Both the position numbers and the translations under genes were made by a program. A DNA stretch of 64,000 nt from Azonexus sp. (GTDB lineage: Bacteria; Pseudomonadota; Gammaproteobacteria; Burkholderiales; Rhodocyclaceae): NCBI RefSeq assembly GCF_023150235.1, contig NZ_JAKLLH010000009.1:1-64000 (forward strand), in the 5' to 3' direction. Below are positions 47,147-55,269 of the stretch, one piece after another. Position 1 is the stretch's first letter. Each line of letters begins with the position of its first letter. Under the pieces are notes generated by a model, which worked only from the letters and a program-made list of their open reading frames with translations, did no database searches and was not told the origin of the DNA.

Positions 47147-47524
47147 ATGATTTACGGCATCGGTACCGACATTGTCCGCGTCGAGCGGCTGGCGGCGATG
47201 TGGCAAAAGCACGGCGAGCGGGCGCTGGACAAGCTGCTCGCCGCCGACGAGCTGGCGGCGTTTGCCGCCGCCAGCGATAAAGGCCGCTTTCTCGCCAAGC
47301 GCTTCGCCGCCAAGGAGGCCTTTGCCAAGGCGCTCGGCAGCGGCGTGCGCGAACCGGCGACCCTGCCCAACATCGCCATCGGCCACGATCTGCTGGGCAA
47401 GCCGCAACTGCATTTCCACGGTCAACTCGCCGAATTGGTCAAAAACCTCGGCTTGACCGCGCATCTTTCGCTCAGCGACGAAGCCGAATACGCCGTCGCC
47501 TACGTGCTCCTGGAGCGTGCATGA
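47147..47524 (+). CDS. acpS: Holo-ACP synthase
   Basis: 125 residues. GIGTDIVRVERL and FAAKEAFAKALGSG are the AcpS motifs for Mg2+/CoA binding. Transfers phosphopantetheine to the acyl carrier protein encoded at 34484. Stop overlaps the nagZ start. Confidence 0.96.
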   Translation: MIYGIGTDIVRVERLAAMWQKHGERALDKLLAADELAAFAAASDKGRFLAKRFAAKEAFAKALGSGVREPATLPNIAIGHDLLGKPQLHFHGQLAELVKNLGLTAHLSLSDEAEYAVAYVLLERA

Positions 47525-48633
47525 CTACCGCTGCGTCCTCTTCCTCTACCTCGGCCGGGTTTGCCGAAGCCGCTGAATCAACCACGCTGGCCGCTTCCCC
47601 CCGCGCCTTGCCGCTCGGGCCGCTGATGATCGACATCGCCGGCCATCAACTCAGCGAACTCGACCGCGAACGCCTCTGCCATCCGCTGGTCGGCGGCATC
47701 ATCCTGTTCACCCGCAACTACCGCGACCCCGAGCAACTGCGCGCGCTCACCGCCGAAATCCATGCCTTGCGCCAGCCGCAACTATTGATCGCGGTCGACC
47801 ACGAAGGCGGCCGCGTGCAACGCTTCCGCGCGGGCTTCACCCGTTTGCCGGCGATGCGCAGCCTCGGTGAAACCTACGCCGCCGACTCGGAAGCCGGGCG
47901 GCAACTGGCGCGCGCCACCGGCCTGGTGCTCGCTGCCGAACTGCGCGCCCACGGCGTCGATTACGCCTTCACCCCGGTGCTCGACCTCGATTACGGCCCG
48001 TCGCGGGTGATCGGCGACCGCGCCTTCCACCGCGACCCGGCGGTCATCGTGGACCTGGTCAAGGCCCTGGGCGAGGGCCTGCGCGCCGGCGGCATGGGCA
48101 CCTGCGGCAAGCACTACCCCGGCCACGGCTACGTGATCCCCGATTCGCACGTCGAACTGCCGGTCGACGAACGGCCGCTGAGCGAGATTCAGGAAGACAT
48201 CAAGCCCTATCGCCAGCTGGTGCAAGCCGGCGCCCTCGACGGCGTGATGGCGGCGCACGTTATTTACCGTCAGGTTGACCCGGCCACCGCCGTCTTCTCC
48301 CGCCACTGGATCGACTATTTGCGCCAGGACGTCGGCTTTGCCGGCGTCGTATTCACCGACGACCTGTCGATGGCCGGTGCCGGCGTCGTCGGCGACATGC
48401 TCGCCCGCGTCGAAACCGCCTACGCCGCCGGCTGCGACATGCTGCTCGTGTGCAACTCGCCCGACGCTGTCGGTGATGTGCTGGCCCGCTGGCAACCGCC
48501 GCAAGACGCCGCCTACCAGGCGCGCAGCGCACGCATCGAACGGCTCGCCACCGCCATGCAACATCCGGTCGGCGACCTGCTCGCCAGCGCGGCGTATCGG
48601 GCCGCACAAGCCTTGCTGCCGGCGGTGGCTTGA
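47521..48633 (+). CDS. nagZ: Beta-N-acetylhexosaminidase
   Basis: 370-residue GH3 enzyme of cytoplasmic muropeptide recycling. Seen: GGIILFTRNYRDPEQL, AVDHEGGRVQRFR, GKHYPGHGYVIPDSH (catalytic His loop) and VVFTDDLSMAGA with the nucleophile Asp. The N-terminus has about 28 extra residues rich in Ser/Thr/Ala before the family start. End of the operon. Confidence 0.95.
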   Translation: MTTAASSSSTSAGFAEAAESTTLAASPRALPLGPLMIDIAGHQLSELDRERLCHPLVGGIILFTRNYRDPEQLRALTAEIHALRQPQLLIAVDHEGGRVQRFRAGFTRLPAMRSLGETYAADSEAGRQLARATGLVLAAELRAHGVDYAFTPVLDLDYGPSRVIGDRAFHRDPAVIVDLVKALGEGLRAGGMGTCGKHYPGHGYVIPDSHVELPVDERPLSEIQEDIKPYRQLVQAGALDGVMAAHVIYRQVDPATAVFSRHWIDYLRQDVGFAGVVFTDDLSMAGAGVVGDMLARVETAYAAGCDMLLVCNSPDAVGDVLARWQPPQDAAYQARSARIERLATAMQHPVGDLLASAAYRAAQALLPAVA

Positions 48634-48687
48634 AGGCTGACTGAACGCTGGCGGGCGCGCTTGCCGGCGATTGCCGGTGGGTTCAGG

Positions 48688-48731
48688 AAAAATGGCTGCG
48701 GTCACGGTCGACCGTGACCGCAGCCATTTTT
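48688..48731. terminator. 44-bp perfect palindrome (bidirectional terminator-like)
   Basis: Perfectly self-complementary for 44 bases with no spacer. It runs from AAAAATGGCTGC through central ACGGTCGACCGT to GCAGCCATTTTT. It lies between nagZ and the vapC-like gene, which converge. As RNA it would make a long GC hairpin ending in a T run in both directions. Confidence 0.8.
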
Positions 48732-48810
48732 GTCATTCAGCGAGGAAAAAGGTTTTTTTACCCGTTTGCGCCCATCAGGAAGCAGCCCTGGTTTTGCCCC
48801 TGGGCGTCGT

Positions 48811-49257
48811 TCAAGGCGTCGCTGATCCGCTGCGAGTGGCTGCCGCCAGCCAGGGGTTGATCACCGCCACATTGGCTGCCGCATAGGGGGCTGTATCCCG
48901 CGTCGCTACCGAAAAATGCCGCGACGAGGCAATCGCGGCGATATAACCGTCAGGCGTGGGGAAGCCTTTGCCTGCGGCTCTCGCAGTGATTGCCAGTTCG
49001 GCATAACACTGTGCGGCCTCGGCATCAAAAGGCAGGATTCGCCCTCGGAATAAGGCAACAAGCCCGCCAAGCGTTTGTGCCAGGCGCTCTTTCCGCTTGC
49101 CAGCAGGCAGGGAGCCGATCCCGAAGAGCAACTCAGCCAGGGTCACGCTCGACAAATAAAGTGTCTCGGCCGTTTGATCGTTCAGCCAGGCGATGACGTC
49201 AGGGTTCGGCTCGGGTTTCATTGCCTCTGAAACCACATTGGTATCGAGAACGATCAT
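48811..49257 (-). CDS. vapC: PIN-domain toxin (VapC/FitB type)
   Basis: 148 residues. PIN acidic residues are visible: D5 (VLDTNVVSE), E42 (LAELLFGI), D103 (PTPDGYIAA) and D121 (ATRDTAPY). A ribonuclease toxin acting on RNA when freed from its antitoxin. GTG/ATG region overlaps the antitoxin stop by 4 bases, the usual coupling. It reads opposite to nagZ. Confidence 0.88.
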   Translation of the reverse strand: MIVLDTNVVSEAMKPEPNPDVIAWLNDQTAETLYLSSVTLAELLFGIGSLPAGKRKERLAQTLGGLVALFRGRILPFDAEAAQCYAELAITARAAGKGFPTPDGYIAAIASSRHFSVATRDTAPYAAANVAVINPWLAAATRSGSATP

Positions 49258-49508
49258 TCAAGCCCCAAGGGCTCGGCGGGCGTTTTCTCCCGCTGCCGTT
49301 CAATCTGGTCAACATCGGCATTGCTTAACCCAAGCCCATGCCCCAGCTTGACCAAGGCATCGCCCAAGCGCAGGCGCGATTCAGGCTTGACCGCCGCCGC
49401 CAGAATCGCCCGGACCTCCGCTTCCGTACTCCGTCCATGCTGTGCCGCGAGCGCACGTAAACCCCGGTGCACCTCATCGGGAAGATTCCTGACTGTCAGC
49501 ATTGCCAT
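49254..49508 (-). CDS. FitA-like ribbon-helix-helix antitoxin
   Basis: 84 residues. N-terminal ribbon-helix-helix, AMLTVRNLPDEVHRGLRALA, then a C-terminal tail that should bind the toxin. Represses its own operon in related systems. ATG 49508 with AAGGTG about 6 bases upstream; a second ATG two codons in is equally possible. Precedes and overlaps the toxin gene. Confidence 0.85.
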   Translation of the reverse strand: MAMLTVRNLPDEVHRGLRALAAQHGRSTEAEVRAILAAAVKPESRLRLGDALVKLGHGLGLSNADVDQIERQREKTPAEPLGLE

Positions 49509-49549
49509 CGCAGCACCTTGTTCATCGTAAGACTAACTCCGGTTTGAAA

Positions 49550-49671
49550 CCCCACCCTTCAGGGGGTGGGAGCTGACCCCGGCCTGAAGGCCGGGTTTCA
49601 GGCGACCGTTTTGGGAGGGGATGCAAACCCCTTCCAAAACATGTTTGACCGACAGGCATGAATGCCTGTCG
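49550..49671. repeat. Cluster of four hairpins upstream of the toxin-antitoxin pair
   Basis: Four consecutive inverted repeats in about 120 bases: CCCACCC/GGGTGGG (49551-49570), CCCGGCC/GGCCGGG with loop TGAA (49578-49595), GTTTTGGGAGGGG/CCCCTTCCAAAAC with one mismatch (49608-49640), and CGACAGGCAT/ATGCCTGTCG with a 2-base loop (49650-49671). The pattern resembles ends of IS200/IS605-type elements or a MITE, but no transposase is present. Confidence 0.6.
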
Positions 49672-49797
49672 CTAATTTCTTGCTCAAAATTGGTTGCATG
49701 CATGTTATTGAAGTGCATGCGGCTCGGCAAGTTAGTGTCCCGGCAAGGCTGGCGGCGAGTGTGGGAAAAGCCATCCCGCCGCAGCCTCACCCCTTAT

Positions 49798-50499
49798 TCA
49801 ACTCGCGCTCTTGGCAACCCCACTCTTGCCGGCGTCGGCACTTGTGCTGCCGCCAACGTCACCACCGCCGGTCAGTTCCTTGGTCTTGCTGGCGATGAAG
49901 TCGTCGTAGCCTTTTTGCACCAGCGCGTAGGTCTGGTCGATGCTGCCCTTGATGTCGTCGCCGAGGGCGTTGAGGCCTTTGAGGATGTCGCTGGCTTCGT
50001 TGAAGCCGCGCTCGAAGCCGCCGCGGATGGTGGCGACGAAGTCCTTGACCAGGGTTTCCGGGTCTTTGTCCGGGTTTTGCTTGGCGTAGGCTTCAAAGAA
50101 GCCGGTGGACAGCGACAGGATGCGGTCGGCGGTGCCTTGCGGGCTGTTGTCCTGGCTCATCGCGTTCTGGATCGCGTCCGGCCCCAGCGTGGGCGCCAGG
50201 GCTTCGTTGATGCCTTGAATGGCGCTTTTCAGCATCAGCGCCAGCGGCTCGTTGCCGCTGCTGAGCGAGACGCTGACCGAAGACTGGACGATCTCGACAT
50301 TCTGCTGCGCCTTGAATTGCGCCAGCGCGGCGTTGGCGCTGGTTTTGGTGGCAGCGGTCGAGGTGGCCTGTTCGCTGTTGCCGGTCCGCTTGCTCGCTTC
50401 GGCGCCGTTATCGGTCCGGGTCGAGGCGGTAGCGGACGAAGTGCGCGCCGCCAGTGGAAGTTTGTCGCTCAAATTGCCGGATAGGGTGGTGCCGATCAT
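49798..50499 (-). CDS. DUF5610 family protein
   Basis: 233 residues. The N-terminal about 100 are Ser/Thr/Ala-rich and probably disordered. The C-terminal part is the DUF5610-type helical domain: AIQGINEALAPTLGPDAI, RILSLSTGFFEAY, FVATIRGGFERGFNEASDIL and IDQTYALVQKGYDDFI. Function unknown. I use ATG 50499 with GAGGAG on the reverse strand about 8 bases upstream, rather than the longer frame that runs into parB. Divergent from the parB-like gene. Confidence 0.75.
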   Translation of the reverse strand: MIGTTLSGNLSDKLPLAARTSSATASTRTDNGAEASKRTGNSEQATSTAATKTSANAALAQFKAQQNVEIVQSSVSVSLSSGNEPLALMLKSAIQGINEALAPTLGPDAIQNAMSQDNSPQGTADRILSLSTGFFEAYAKQNPDKDPETLVKDFVATIRGGFERGFNEASDILKGLNALGDDIKGSIDQTYALVQKGYDDFIASKTKELTGGGDVGGSTSADAGKSGVAKSAS

Positions 50500-50649
50500 G
50501 GTGATTCTCCTCGCGCAAGGCTGCGGCGAACCAAGGTGGTGCGCCTCTATCTTCTTTATCGGCATAAAAGGGCGGGCTGACAAGGGCTGGGGGCTTGTTT
50601 TTCGTCGCCGAATCGCGGAACATCCGGCCCCTTTTTGCCCGGAGAAGTC

Positions 50650-51714
50650 ATGGCCTTCAAGGATGCTGCCGCCGAATACCGTCTGCTCGACCTGTCGCTG
50701 CTCGACCCCGACCCCGAGCACCCGCGCCGTCAGCCGGACGAGGCCGCGCTCAAGGGCTTGGCCCACGCCATCGGCAAGAAGGGCGTGCTGCAGCCCTTGC
50801 TGGTGCAGCCGGCCGATGCCGCCGGGCGTTACCGGGTGATCGTCGGCGAGCGCCGCCGTCAGGCCGCGCTGCTGGCCGGCGAAACGCAGGTGCCGGTGCT
50901 GATCCGCGCCTGCCCGGTGGACGAGGTGCTGGAGGTGCAGGTGTTCGAGAATCTCGGTCTCGGCGTGCGCGCCGCGCTGGAGCCGCTGGACATGGCCAAC
51001 GCCATCCAGCGCATTGCCGACCGTTTCGAGACCCCGAATGCCGCCGCCGAGCAGTTCGGGCGTTCGCCGACCTGGCTCAACCAGGCGACCGCCGCCGCTA
51101 ACCTGTCGCCCAAGGTCAGCGCCCTGCTGGAGTCAGGCAAGATCGGCAGCGCGACCACGGCGGTGCAGATCGAGAAACTGGCGCAGAAGGACGAAGCCAG
51201 CGCCGAATCGCTGCTGGAAAAGATCGAGCAGCTGGCGGAAGGCGAAAAGCTGCCGCGCGAGCTGGTCGAGGAAGCCTTGACCGAGGCCGGCGTCAAACGC
51301 CGCAAGAAGGACAAGAAAAAGCCTGCTGCCGAGGATGAGGCCGCCGGGGCCGCGCCAGTGGCCGTAGCGCCATTGGCACAGCCGCTGCCGGCAGCGGGCG
51401 AGCCGGGTACGGCGCTTACCGGTGATCTGCCGCCGTGGGAGACCGGCGGTGCAGTGGCGGCAAGCCCGGCATCGGTTGCGGCAAGCCCGGCATCGGCGCA
51501 GGCTGGTTCAGCGGCGCCAGCGCAGTTTGCCGCCACCGGGGCACCGGCTCCGGCGCACACCTCGGCCAGAGATTCGGGCGCCGGCCCGCAGCTGGCCGTG
51601 CACCCGGACAAGATGCGTCAGGTCGCCGCCTTGCTCGGTCTGGACGATGGCGACGAAGCGACGATTCTCGACCGCCTGATCGACGAGTTCCTGGCACTCA
51701 AGGGCCACGCCTGA
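50650..51714 (+). CDS. Orphan ParB/RepB/Spo0J-like protein
   Basis: 354 residues. ParB N-terminal domain (about 10-105): LDPDPEHPRRQPDEAAL, the CTP-binding motif GERRRQAA (67-74), and ENLGL (100-104). A KorB/ParB helix-turn-helix follows (about 130-190: AAAEQFGRSPTWLNQATAAA). Residues 210-305 are a long Ala/Pro-rich linker, then a short C-terminal domain (307-354). No parA lies nearby. GGAGAAG lies just before ATG 50650. Several ACGGTCGACCGT palindromes are found within 2 kb and may be its binding sites; that is inference. Confidence 0.8.
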   Translation: MAFKDAAAEYRLLDLSLLDPDPEHPRRQPDEAALKGLAHAIGKKGVLQPLLVQPADAAGRYRVIVGERRRQAALLAGETQVPVLIRACPVDEVLEVQVFENLGLGVRAALEPLDMANAIQRIADRFETPNAAAEQFGRSPTWLNQATAAANLSPKVSALLESGKIGSATTAVQIEKLAQKDEASAESLLEKIEQLAEGEKLPRELVEEALTEAGVKRRKKDKKKPAAEDEAAGAAPVAVAPLAQPLPAAGEPGTALTGDLPPWETGGAVAASPASVAASPASAQAGSAAPAQFAATGAPAPAHTSARDSGAGPQLAVHPDKMRQVAALLGLDDGDEATILDRLIDEFLALKGHA

Positions 51715-51820
51715 GCGACGGGGGGCGGCGCAGGAGCGAGCCAGGGGCAACCGAACCAGGGTTGGTCGAGGCCAACTGGATGCAAGCGGGGCCTGCACAC
51801 GGTCGACTGGAAATTGGCCC

Positions 51821-52130
51821 ATTTTTACGGTCGACCGTGGCATTCCAATGTTTTTTCAGCTATCCACAAAAGCTGTGGATAAGTCTGTGAATGAGTCGTG
51901 GGGAAATGCGCTAAGTCCCCCAGCCGTAAGGCTTTTTCTTACTCTGCTGCAAACTTGTGCAGAATTGCAAGTCATTGATTTTAATGGATTTAAACCATAT
52001 GCACGGTTTGGCACGGCTTGCCGGCGTGTCAAGGGGTTGGATGAAAAATATATTTCGCCACCTGTGCGTAAGCCAGGCTTGACAGGCGTCCTGTCAAGGG
52101 CTCGGGGGTATTTTTTTCCACAGCCGGCAG
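51821..52130 (+). repeat. Tandem module, copy 1, with inverted DnaA-box pair
   Basis: Non-coding. In order: ACGGTCGACCGT (51827-51838), CTATCCACA (51860-51868) facing TGTGGATAA (51874-51882), GCGCTAAGT, AAGGCTTTTTC, an AT-rich stretch (about 51968-52005), TGTGCGTAAGCC (52063-52074), CCTGTCAAGGG, and a T run. The same blocks recur 407-408 bases further on with unchanged spacing. No gene is seen. Confidence 0.75.
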
Positions 52131-52227
52131 TGTAGGGCAGGGGGCCGCGCGACGGCGACCGCTTCTATCGACCCGCCCGGCCCGGCGGGGTGGGGTGGGC
52201 GCCACCCGGGCGGTCCGTTTTTCGCCA

Positions 52228-52530
52228 TCGGCTACGGTCGACCGTGGCGATCCGCCGGCCTTGGCCGCTATCCACAAAAGCTGTGGATAAGTCTGTGGGT
52301 GAAGCGGGGAGCGATGCGCTAAGTGCCGCTGCGACAAGGCTTTTTCCTGCCTTGCCACAATTTTTGGCAATTCTTCAACCTGTTGATTATCATGGATTTT
52401 TATTTTTGCTGCACTTTTTGGGCCGGTGGATGGCGTGGCAGAGGGGGCGGTGAGAATGGATCGTTTCACTTGTGCGTAAGCCCCGCCTGACTGAGCGCCT
52501 GTCAAGGGGGCACCGGGGTTTTTTGCTTGC
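52228..52530 (+). repeat. Tandem module, copy 2, with inverted DnaA-box pair
   Basis: Second copy: ACGGTCGACCGT (52234-52245), CTATCCACA (52268-52276) facing TGTGGATAA (52282-52290), GCGCTAAGT, AAGGCTTTTTC, an AT-rich stretch (about 52381-52413), TGTGCGTAAGCC (52471-52482), CCTGTCAAGGG and a T run. Between blocks the sequence has diverged by substitution but not in length. Confidence 0.75.
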
Positions 52531-52578
52531 GGTCTTCCTCCGGCGGACATGGCCGGCGGCGCCGCAAGCCTGGCGTGT

Positions 52579-53442
52579 TCAGCCGACAAAGCGCATCGAC
52601 AGGTCGAGTGCCTTGACGTCCTTGGTCAGCGCGCCGACCGAGATGCGGTCGACGCCGGTTTCGGCCACGGCGCGGAGGGTCTCCAGCGTGACGTTGCCCG
52701 AGGATTCGAGGATCGCCCGGCCGGCGTTGCGGGCCACCGCCTGACGCAGCAGTTCAGGGCTGAAGTTGTCGAGCAGGATCATGGTGGCGCCAGCGGCCAG
52801 CGCTTGGTCGAGTTCGTCGAGGTTTTCGACTTCGACCTGGATGAACTTGCAGCGGTCGGCTGCAGCGGCGGCGACTTGCCGCGCGGCGGCCATTGCGGCG
52901 GCGATGCCGCCGGCGGCGTGGATGTGGTTTTCCTTGATCAGGATCGCGTCCCACAGCGCCAGCCGGTGGTTGCCGCCGCCGCCGGCGCGGACCGCGTATT
53001 TTTGCGCGATGCGCAGGCCGGGCAGGGTCTTGCGGGTGTCGACCACCTGCGCGCGGGTGCCGGCAATTTCATCGGCGTAGATGCGCACCTTGCTGGCGAC
53101 GGCCGAGAGCAGTTGCAGGAAGTTGAGTGCGCTGCGTTCGGCGGTGAGCAGGGCGCGGCCGTTGCCTTCGATTTCGCAGAGCAACTGGTCGGCGGCGATG
53201 CGCTCGCCGTCAGCCACCTGCCAGCGCACTTGCGCGCTCGGGTCGCAGGCGGCGACGCAGGCGTCGAACCAGGCGCGGCCGCAGAGCACGCCGGCTTCGC
53301 GCGAGATCACCGTGGCGCGCACGCGGCGCTCGCCGGGGACCAGGCTGGCGGTGAGGTCGCCGGCGCCGACATCTTCGGCCAGGGCGGCGGCAACGTTACG
53401 GGCGATTTCTTCGGCGAGCGGGTAGTCGAATTCGATGCGCAT
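52579..53442 (-). CDS. nadC: Nicotinate-nucleotide pyrophosphorylase (carboxylating)
   Basis: 287 residues. Quinolinate phosphoribosyltransferase, third step of de novo NAD synthesis. Seen: EDVGAGDLTASLV, TAERSALNFLQ, DTRKTLPGLR, KYAVRAGGGGNHRLAL, KENHIHAAGG and EVENLDELDQAL, all family signatures. The pathway partner nadB lies 15 kb away. Confidence 0.97.
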   Translation of the reverse strand: MRIEFDYPLAEEIARNVAAALAEDVGAGDLTASLVPGERRVRATVISREAGVLCGRAWFDACVAACDPSAQVRWQVADGERIAADQLLCEIEGNGRALLTAERSALNFLQLLSAVASKVRIYADEIAGTRAQVVDTRKTLPGLRIAQKYAVRAGGGGNHRLALWDAILIKENHIHAAGGIAAAMAAARQVAAAAADRCKFIQVEVENLDELDQALAAGATMILLDNFSPELLRQAVARNAGRAILESSGNVTLETLRAVAETGVDRISVGALTKDVKALDLSMRFVG

Positions 53443-53579
53443 GGCAAGGGCGGTACGTGGAATGGTGGGGAAGGCTGCGGATTTTACCGGCAGTCACGCT
53501 TGAATGGGGGGTAAATGCCGGCGCTCGAATGGGGGAAATACAGGCAGCCAGGGTCAGGGGCGGTCCGGCGGGCGCAGCT

Positions 53580-55235
53580 TCAGTCGGCGTTGCTCAGAAC
53601 TTCCAGGCGGCTCATCAATTCCGAGAAGCGCGCTTCGCCCGGTGCGTGGGTGTTGGCGCTGCTCAGATGGCGGCGTACCTCGCGCAGCAGCTGCGGATCG
53701 GCACCGTTCTTTTCCATGTGCGAAAGCATGATGTGTGCCGCATTGAAGAGGAGGCGGACGTTGCGCGGCATTTTGTCCAGCGCCAGGCGGATTTTGCCGA
53801 CGGCGCTCTGAAAGTCGCCCGAACGGGAGAGCAGGGCGCTGCTGTTCATCATGTCGATGGCTTCGCGGCGCGAATTCTCAACCAGCTTGTTGCCTTCGTC
53901 GTTGAGCCCCTGTTTGCGCAGGATCTGGCGTACGGCTTCGAGGTTGGCGTGATCCTCGGGGTTGTTCATCACTTCGGTACGCAGCAACTGCAATGCTATT
54001 TCGGTTTCACCGAGGATGAGCAGGGTTTCCGCGACGTCGCGGGCCGTCAGCGGGCCGAGCTTGCCGGCTTCGCCGCGTTCGAGCAATTGCAGCAATTCGG
54101 CGGTCGATTTCTTGGCCTGCGTGTTGTTGCCACTGTCGGCAAAAATCCGGCATTCGACGCTTTTTGCCTGCAAGACCGCTTCATCGCTATCGAAAACCTT
54201 GTGCATCTGGTCGAGGATGTTCAGCGCCTCCTGGGCGTTGCCTCGGCTGTTGACCACCCTGGCCAGGCCAAGGTAACTGTCGGGTGATTTGTGCACCGAA
54301 TGTTCCGCCAGCTGGATCGCCAGGCGGAAAGCCTTTTCCGCGCGCTCCAGCTTGCCAGCGGCGAGGGCCATTTCACCCATCGCGCGCTGTCTCGTGTGCG
54401 AGCGCGGCGAGAGAGCCAGGGCACGTTCGACGATATGCTCGGCCTTTTCGTCGAGCGCCAGGATGCGATAGGTTTCGGCCAGGCAGTCGTAGGCTTCGAG
54501 ATAGCTGCGGCTGCGGTTGACCAGCTGTTCGAGCAGGTCGCAGGCGGTATCGGGGTCGCCAGCCTGCAGGAAGGTGCGAGCCAGCCCGAGTTGCGCCCAG
54601 GGAATCTCGCGGGCAGCCAGGACTTTTTCGTAGAAGGCGCGAGCCTTCTCGGCCTGGCCGGTCTGGATCAGCAGTTCGCATTTCAGGCGCAGCAAATCCA
54701 CGGCATTGGCCTTGTCGACCGTGGCGCGTTCGTCGCAGAGGGCAATGGCCTTCAGGTAGTCGTGGGCGAGCACTGCCTGGTCGATCTCCTTGAAGGCATC
54801 CTTGCGGGCCTTGATCTTGTTGATGCGCGAAACGAGTACGGCTTCCGTGACCGGCTTGATGAGGTAGGCATCGGGTTGCGCCTCGGCGGTCCCCATCACC
54901 GTTTCGACGGTCTTGTCGGCAGTGACCATCACCCAGCAGCAACTGGGGCCGATCAGCTGGCGGTGCCTTGCTTCCTCCAGAACCTGCATGCCGTTCTGAC
55001 CCGTCCCCAGGTTGAAATCGCAGAGCACGACGTCGTAGCGTTTGGAGGACATCAGGTGCAGCGCTTCGCGCCCGTCGGCGGCAAAGTCGATGGCCTTGGG
55101 GTTGGCACCACAGTTGCGCAATACCCCGCTGAGCATGGTACGCATGCCGGAAAAATCATCGATGATCAGGAAACTGCTGCTGGCGATGAACTTGTTTTCG
55201 TCTTCCTGCGAGAGCAGCGAGGTGATTTGCAGCAT
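53580..55235 (-). CDS. Response regulator with TPR domain, copy A
   Basis: 551 residues. Receiver domain (about 20-150) with acidic pair D26/D27, phospho-acceptor D73 (LCDFNLGTGQNG), T105 and K127. It is followed by about 400 residues of tetratricopeptide repeats (for example AQLGLARTFLQAGDPDTA and RAMGEMALAAGKLERAEKAF). No DNA-binding or enzyme domain, so output is probably through protein contacts. It aligns residue for residue with the next gene upstream in the operon. ATG 55235. Confidence 0.85.
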   Translation of the reverse strand: MLQITSLLSQEDENKFIASSSFLIIDDFSGMRTMLSGVLRNCGANPKAIDFAADGREALHLMSSKRYDVVLCDFNLGTGQNGMQVLEEARHRQLIGPSCCWVMVTADKTVETVMGTAEAQPDAYLIKPVTEAVLVSRINKIKARKDAFKEIDQAVLAHDYLKAIALCDERATVDKANAVDLLRLKCELLIQTGQAEKARAFYEKVLAAREIPWAQLGLARTFLQAGDPDTACDLLEQLVNRSRSYLEAYDCLAETYRILALDEKAEHIVERALALSPRSHTRQRAMGEMALAAGKLERAEKAFRLAIQLAEHSVHKSPDSYLGLARVVNSRGNAQEALNILDQMHKVFDSDEAVLQAKSVECRIFADSGNNTQAKKSTAELLQLLERGEAGKLGPLTARDVAETLLILGETEIALQLLRTEVMNNPEDHANLEAVRQILRKQGLNDEGNKLVENSRREAIDMMNSSALLSRSGDFQSAVGKIRLALDKMPRNVRLLFNAAHIMLSHMEKNGADPQLLREVRRHLSSANTHAPGEARFSELMSRLEVLSNAD

Positions 55236-55269
55236 GGAGGGTATCGGTCAGACGGTGGCGGGAGCTTGC

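Noticed and set aside
52029-52589. 186-codon minus-strand frame across the duplicated DnaA-box module
   Set aside because: Its internal similarity (AYAQV twice) is explained by the 408-base DNA duplication; Pro/Ala/Arg-rich composition and no ribosome site.
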